64,000 bases of DNA from NCBI RefSeq assembly GCF_964204645.1, contig NC_134026.1, positions 20,664,650 through 20,728,649 of the forward strand, written 5' to 3'. The DNA is from Tubulanus polymorphus (Eukaryota > Nemertea > Palaeonemertea > Tubulaniformes > Tubulanidae). This document shows positions 60,001-64,000 of the stretch, in pieces. The notes under the pieces were generated by a model. The model ran no database searches, was not told where the DNA came from, and saw only the letters and a list, made by a program, of their open reading frames with translations. A program made the translations under genes and the position numbers. The first letter of the stretch is position 1; every line of letters begins with the position of its first letter.

Positions 60001-63000
60001 GAAGAAGACGATCCGATTTCGTCGCGTTCGGGTTCTACCGGTCGTGGCGTTTGACTTTTAGCGCGAACGGGCTTCGGCTCGGGCTCTGCAGAGAAACATT
60101 CAAATTATGCGCTGTTAAAATAACCTGTGTCTCTTTTCACGCGTAAAAGCTCACAACAGAGAAGTTTTTCAATGTTTTCCCACTTTATGTACTTCATATT
60201 AAAATTCCAAACAACAACAACAAAGTCATTAAAATATATAGTTATGAACACAAATCGATCAGGTGCAGATCCAAGAGGGTTGCTTTAGGTGCTTACTTAA
60301 CTTATTGTTATATGATAAGGTTTTGTCTTATATTTTCTACTTATTGCATCCAGCCTATTTTTCAAATTTCGGACACAGCTTTACTGATTTTGAAATGGTA
60401 TCTGTGGACATAATGGGGTACCGGCACGCACTAGATGTCGCAAAAATGCACTCAGTTATAATTAATGAAAATTAGTTCATTTTCAATTAACTTTGAACTG
60501 GCTTTTCAGGCTCCTAAATGGAAATTTTGCAAAACAAGTCATCAAACAGATATAAAATTGATGTCCCCAATGAGTGTATCGTAAAATTTTACTGAAAAAT
60601 GATTTGCCAATGAGAAAAGTTGATTCGAATTTAATTAAAATGTATAGATGAAATTGAATCATGTAACCGAGTAACCGCTTGTGAACCTGGCAGATCCTTG
60701 CCTGCCATAAGTGGAATCCTCATTGCTGATGCCCCATTAGAATGGAGTTATGGGAAGCCCAAAACCCCTCATCTAAATCCTGAATCTTGCCAGTTAATTT
60801 CTCAACAATCAAATGGATAAAGTGAACGACCCTTTATCGAAAATTCTGCCAGCTAAATGACTAATATCCAAAAATTTGTTATAAAAGTGAAGTAGGCTGA
60901 ATACATTCAAAGTTTTAGAAGATTGGGAATTCGATTTTTTTCCTTTATTTCATATCAAAGGCTGAATTCTTTTGCTGCTATCTTTTCTGATACAGATTTT
61001 CCATGACCAACGGAGACAGTCAGTGCCAGTTGAGTACCATGCACATTTTAATGATCTAATGATTTTCCAGTGAAGTTATATAGTGAAATCATTGAGAATA
61101 CATGTACAGTGGCAGAATGTAAAGGGATAACTAATGAGTACAATTAATATTGATTGATTTTTCGATGAAAATGCCATTAGCAGACGACACAACTTTACAA
61201 AGTATGATAAATCATGTGCCATCCAAGAAAATTCAGTACTACTAAGATTTACAACAAAATAAGACCTATCAATTAATTCAAAAAGGGGAATTGAATTGGT
61301 AAGAAAAAGAACACTAACAGAGAAAGACAAAACTGATTTTTTCATCAACGTAAATATTGTAATTATTTCTTATTTCTTTTCTACTTCAATTCTCAAATTT
61401 TTTTGCTAGAACATCAATGATAAGAATTCATATCAACCATATTTTTGTAGCAATTGCATAATCAATAAAGGATTATAAGTTATGAATGATAATACGCTCA
61501 AGATTTTATAGATGAGAATTTTGTTATAAATTTGTGCAAAAATACGCAAGCTAGCGATTAACTGTGACATAGGAATTTTTTCGGGGTTATATCGCCATTA
61601 CCTTACAAAAGCGAGGTTAAAAGGGTTATTACAAAGATCGTTAGAAAACAAAACTAAATTTGATAAATAGAGATTAGCTTAAACCACGACATGTGTACCT
61701 AAAAAGAGATATCATTTCATCGTCTGAGACACAGGTTACTTATACATCAACGGATAATTTGAATGCCGAGTCATTCTGCATTAATTTTTTCGAGAGCCTT
61801 TCGAAAATTTGTGCAATTCGTTTTTGTCAATAGAAGAAATAGATAGTGAACACGAAATTTAAGAAAAGCTGACAAATAATCATGAAAATATGGGCTCAGG
61901 GTTCGATTAATGATTGGGAACAAAGAATTTGCAGTAAACATAGTAATGAAAATTGTGGTTCAAAATGAAAGTGCAAATTTGAACTTTTTTATCCAAAACA
62001 TATCGATAATTTTCTAGTTCGTAATTTTCCTCGCAGGAATGTTCATTACACGAGATGAATGGATTCTTTGAATTAATCATAGAGTGGATAATCTCTTGCT
62101 TGAAGAGGTAACAAAACTTTTGATGTGTGGTACTAAAATATTAAGAAGCATTAAAATGAGTTATAATCTTCTTCTAAACGGATTAAGTATTCTGATGGGG
62201 AGGGGTTTGCTTGAGTTACTGCGATGCATAGGATGCTTATACATTAAAACGATAACATACAATTTTCATGCAATATTTACAAAAAGCCATGCAATTATTT
62301 TCAATTTAAAGTTAAATTCAAATTGCCATGCTTAATAAATACAATTTTCATGGTGCGTACATGTATTCTAAATTAAAAGAATGGAGAAATCAGAAATCAG
62401 GCTAATGCAGAAGTTTCTAGCTGGGAAACTGTTGCAAGTGATAACTTTCTGCCTCATACATTTAAAAAAAAACATTCTAAAACATTATCAAAATTACTAG
62501 TTCGATTGTCAATGTGACCAGGGAGGTTGCTTTGAACTAGAAATATGCAGCATTAGAGGCGCAGAAACCATGATTTTGAGAAATGAACTTTTTATCATGG
62601 AAGGAGCACTAAAATCACAAATACGCTTGGGACAGTTAAACTAGAATTTCTTTCACTCACGAATCATTTCCAATTTCTCCTTCTTTTTTATACATATTAG
62701 GACTATCAATCTACCTTTACTCTTATTGTAGGGAGTGATGGAATTCCTGAGCGAATCATCGTCGGTCGACGACATGCCCCTCATCGTCGCAGGAGGATCC
62801 AATAAAAATATCTCCGGACAATATGCCTGAAATATATGTAACACGCAAATGATATCATGACACAACATATATTATGATAGATGAATTATCAAATGTTGGC
62901 CGAAAGGGCAACAAAAAACCCCAAGTCTCAAGTACTTTAAAGTTGATAACGACACTTACGTGAGGGGGGAGGAAATGCTTGATTTTCATCTGGTATTCTT

Positions 63001-63013
63001 GTTTCGCCTTAAC
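51019..63013 (-). CDS. SPATA1: SPATA1-like coiled-coil protein, 5' end outside window
   Basis: Eleven minus-strand exons in transcription order: 63013-62960, 62826-62715, 60085-59686, 58329-57223, 55808-55515, 54749-54424, 54221-54180, 53623-53498, 52738-52548, 52107-52009, 51192-51019. Phases agree at every join, giving 974 residues to the TAG at 51019. The first exons read VKAKQEYQMKIKHFLPPH and AYCPEIFLLDPP, like the end of the N-terminal domain of SPATA1. The last exons read ARDVWKKKYFEEKKKTPALE, LQHEVEEMQRRVDDSKMKL and ESELRALRAELTQKK, matching the conserved C-terminal domain reported to bind IFT20. Between them lie about 600 low-complexity acidic, Ser- and Pro-rich residues and an Arg/Glu helix, making it at least twice the human length (about 459). 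A cilium or sperm role is inferred from the family. The donor of the second exon could instead be at 62721. Confidence 0.75.
52808..52935. mobile_element. Inverted repeat with 39-bp arms in a SPATA1 intron
   Basis: The left arm begins TGGATAGCACTTCATAGG (52808). The right arm is the near-perfect reverse complement, ending CCTATGAAGTGCTATCCA (52935). A spacer of about 50 bp lies between. It is probably a small non-autonomous DNA transposon or foldback element; no open frame. Confidence 0.7.
60690..60730 (+). repeat. Dispersed repeat core, copy 2
   Basis: GAACCTGGCAGATCCT, then GCCTGCCATAAGTGGAA. Matches 5235-5275 in the same orientation. It lies in an intron of SPATA1. Confidence 0.6.
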
Positions 63014-64000
63014 CTAAAAAAATAAATAACGGTCCAAAAAAATTTTTGCGAAGTGCTTCTCATGATCTACAGGGCAGATACTAGCGACCTAAATACCTAG
63101 CGACCTAAAAGACAAGTGAAAATTACACGAAATTCAGGATGAAATTATAGCTGAAACCAGACAAACTTAATGGTTTTTCCCTCAGCCTGTGAGCGAAAGT
63201 CTAGATGGGGTGGCAAATATGCCACCAGGGCACATCCTCCTCCTGTCCCAAACTTGCATTTAGTACCAAGTTCTAGAAAATCAGACCAAAATTGTAGAAA
63301 ACAGAGCAGGAACAACCTGGTCATAAGTTCCTATTTTCCTATATAAATATGGTTATGGAAGCCATTGTAGATGACAACATGATTGTCATCTTGGATGGCC
63401 TACAAGTCAAAAACAATAGCGCTCAGTCAAAAAATGTAGACTGTAAAGAGGGAACAAGGTCCAGAATTTCAGCCATCTTCAATGAGGCTATGACCAAAAG
63501 GTAGTGCGACTTTCATAGCATACACCTTCTACATAAGAAGGACCTATTTCAAAAACTATGCCCTGCGTGACAGGAACAGTAGACACGTGGAGAGATGTAT
63601 GGAGGCAATGACAATTACCCTTCAGGGCCTGCCAGCAATGGGGTAAAAACTAATTTTTTTCAATACCATCACTATGGTGACTAAGAATAGCTTTTGGTAT
63701 GTATTAAATATTTATATTCTGAGCCACTTTCTTAGTGGCGGTCTATTAATGTGCAAAGCGCTGCATATTTGATTGTGAGGCATCCACAGACCTAACTATG
63801 CACTGTATAGGATTATTAGAAACACAAATCTGCCCCTTGTAAAAGTTTTAGGCTAACTGAGCACCAACTCAATTGTTTGAATGAACAGGAACTGAAATTT
63901 CCAATGATGAACTTCGATTTAAACAAACATTTTTGTAAATTCGACCGCCGATCACACAACTATAGGCTATCTGTACGGATTTCTGATTTCAAAATCAAAC
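63014..64000. other. SPATA1 intron, right edge of window
   Basis: Sequence upstream of the first visible SPATA1 exon, so most likely intron. No exon recognised. The last 110 bases are a dispersed repeat (next entry). Confidence 0.45.
63885..64000 (-). repeat. Dispersed repeat, copy 2 (cut by window end)
   Basis: Reverse complement reads ATAGTTGTGTGATCGGCGGTC, then AATCGAAGT and ATTGGAAATTTCAG, matching 2325-2445 in the opposite orientation. It continues beyond the window. Confidence 0.65.

Overview
This is a window of animal nuclear DNA. Genes are split by GT-AG introns, there are AATAAA signals, and much of the space is AT-rich intergenic or intronic sequence full of small dispersed repeats. 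Gene content and compactness suggest a marine invertebrate, probably a lophotrochozoan such as a mollusc, annelid or brachiopod. I cannot name the species. Exon boundaries were placed by hand from splice signals, reading phase and remembered protein families, so each may be off by a base or two.

Layout. From 1 to about 14.3 kb I see no convincing gene. This stretch holds dispersed repeats, several miniature inverted-repeat elements, a mirrored tandem array (about 3.85-4.22 kb) and a CAT microsatellite (11.6 kb). A TIR-domain protein is encoded mainly by one exon at 20158-20789, with a phase-compatible first exon at 14373-14433. A TMEM268-like two-pass membrane protein follows on the plus strand (21941-30248, seven exons). 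Next come three complete tandem copies of an eight-exon gene of the peroxisomal sarcosine/pipecolate oxidase (PIPOX) family, at 32415-35345, 36274-39928 and 40620-43863. The second and third copies are separated by a decayed Tc1/mariner-type transposase fragment. NDUFAF2, a complex I assembly factor, spans 44919-47847 on the plus strand in six exons. SPATA1 lies convergently on the minus strand from 51019 past the right edge. Eleven exons are visible, giving at least 974 residues in one continuous frame.

The neighbours do not form a pathway: innate-immune-type signalling (TIR), membrane biology (TMEM268), amino-acid oxidation (PIPOX), mitochondrial assembly (NDUFAF2) and a cilium/sperm-linked coiled coil (SPATA1).

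The most interesting part is the PIPOX triplication. All three copies are intact, but the third has glycine where the family has the cysteine that covalently holds FAD. All three have Cys at the position of the active-site His of monomeric sarcosine oxidase. The three C-termini differ and none is a canonical peroxisomal signal. The third copy looks like a mosaic of the other two. The repeat landscape is also rich, including two MITE families with inverted copies inside the window and a perfect palindrome bounded by 7-bp direct repeats.
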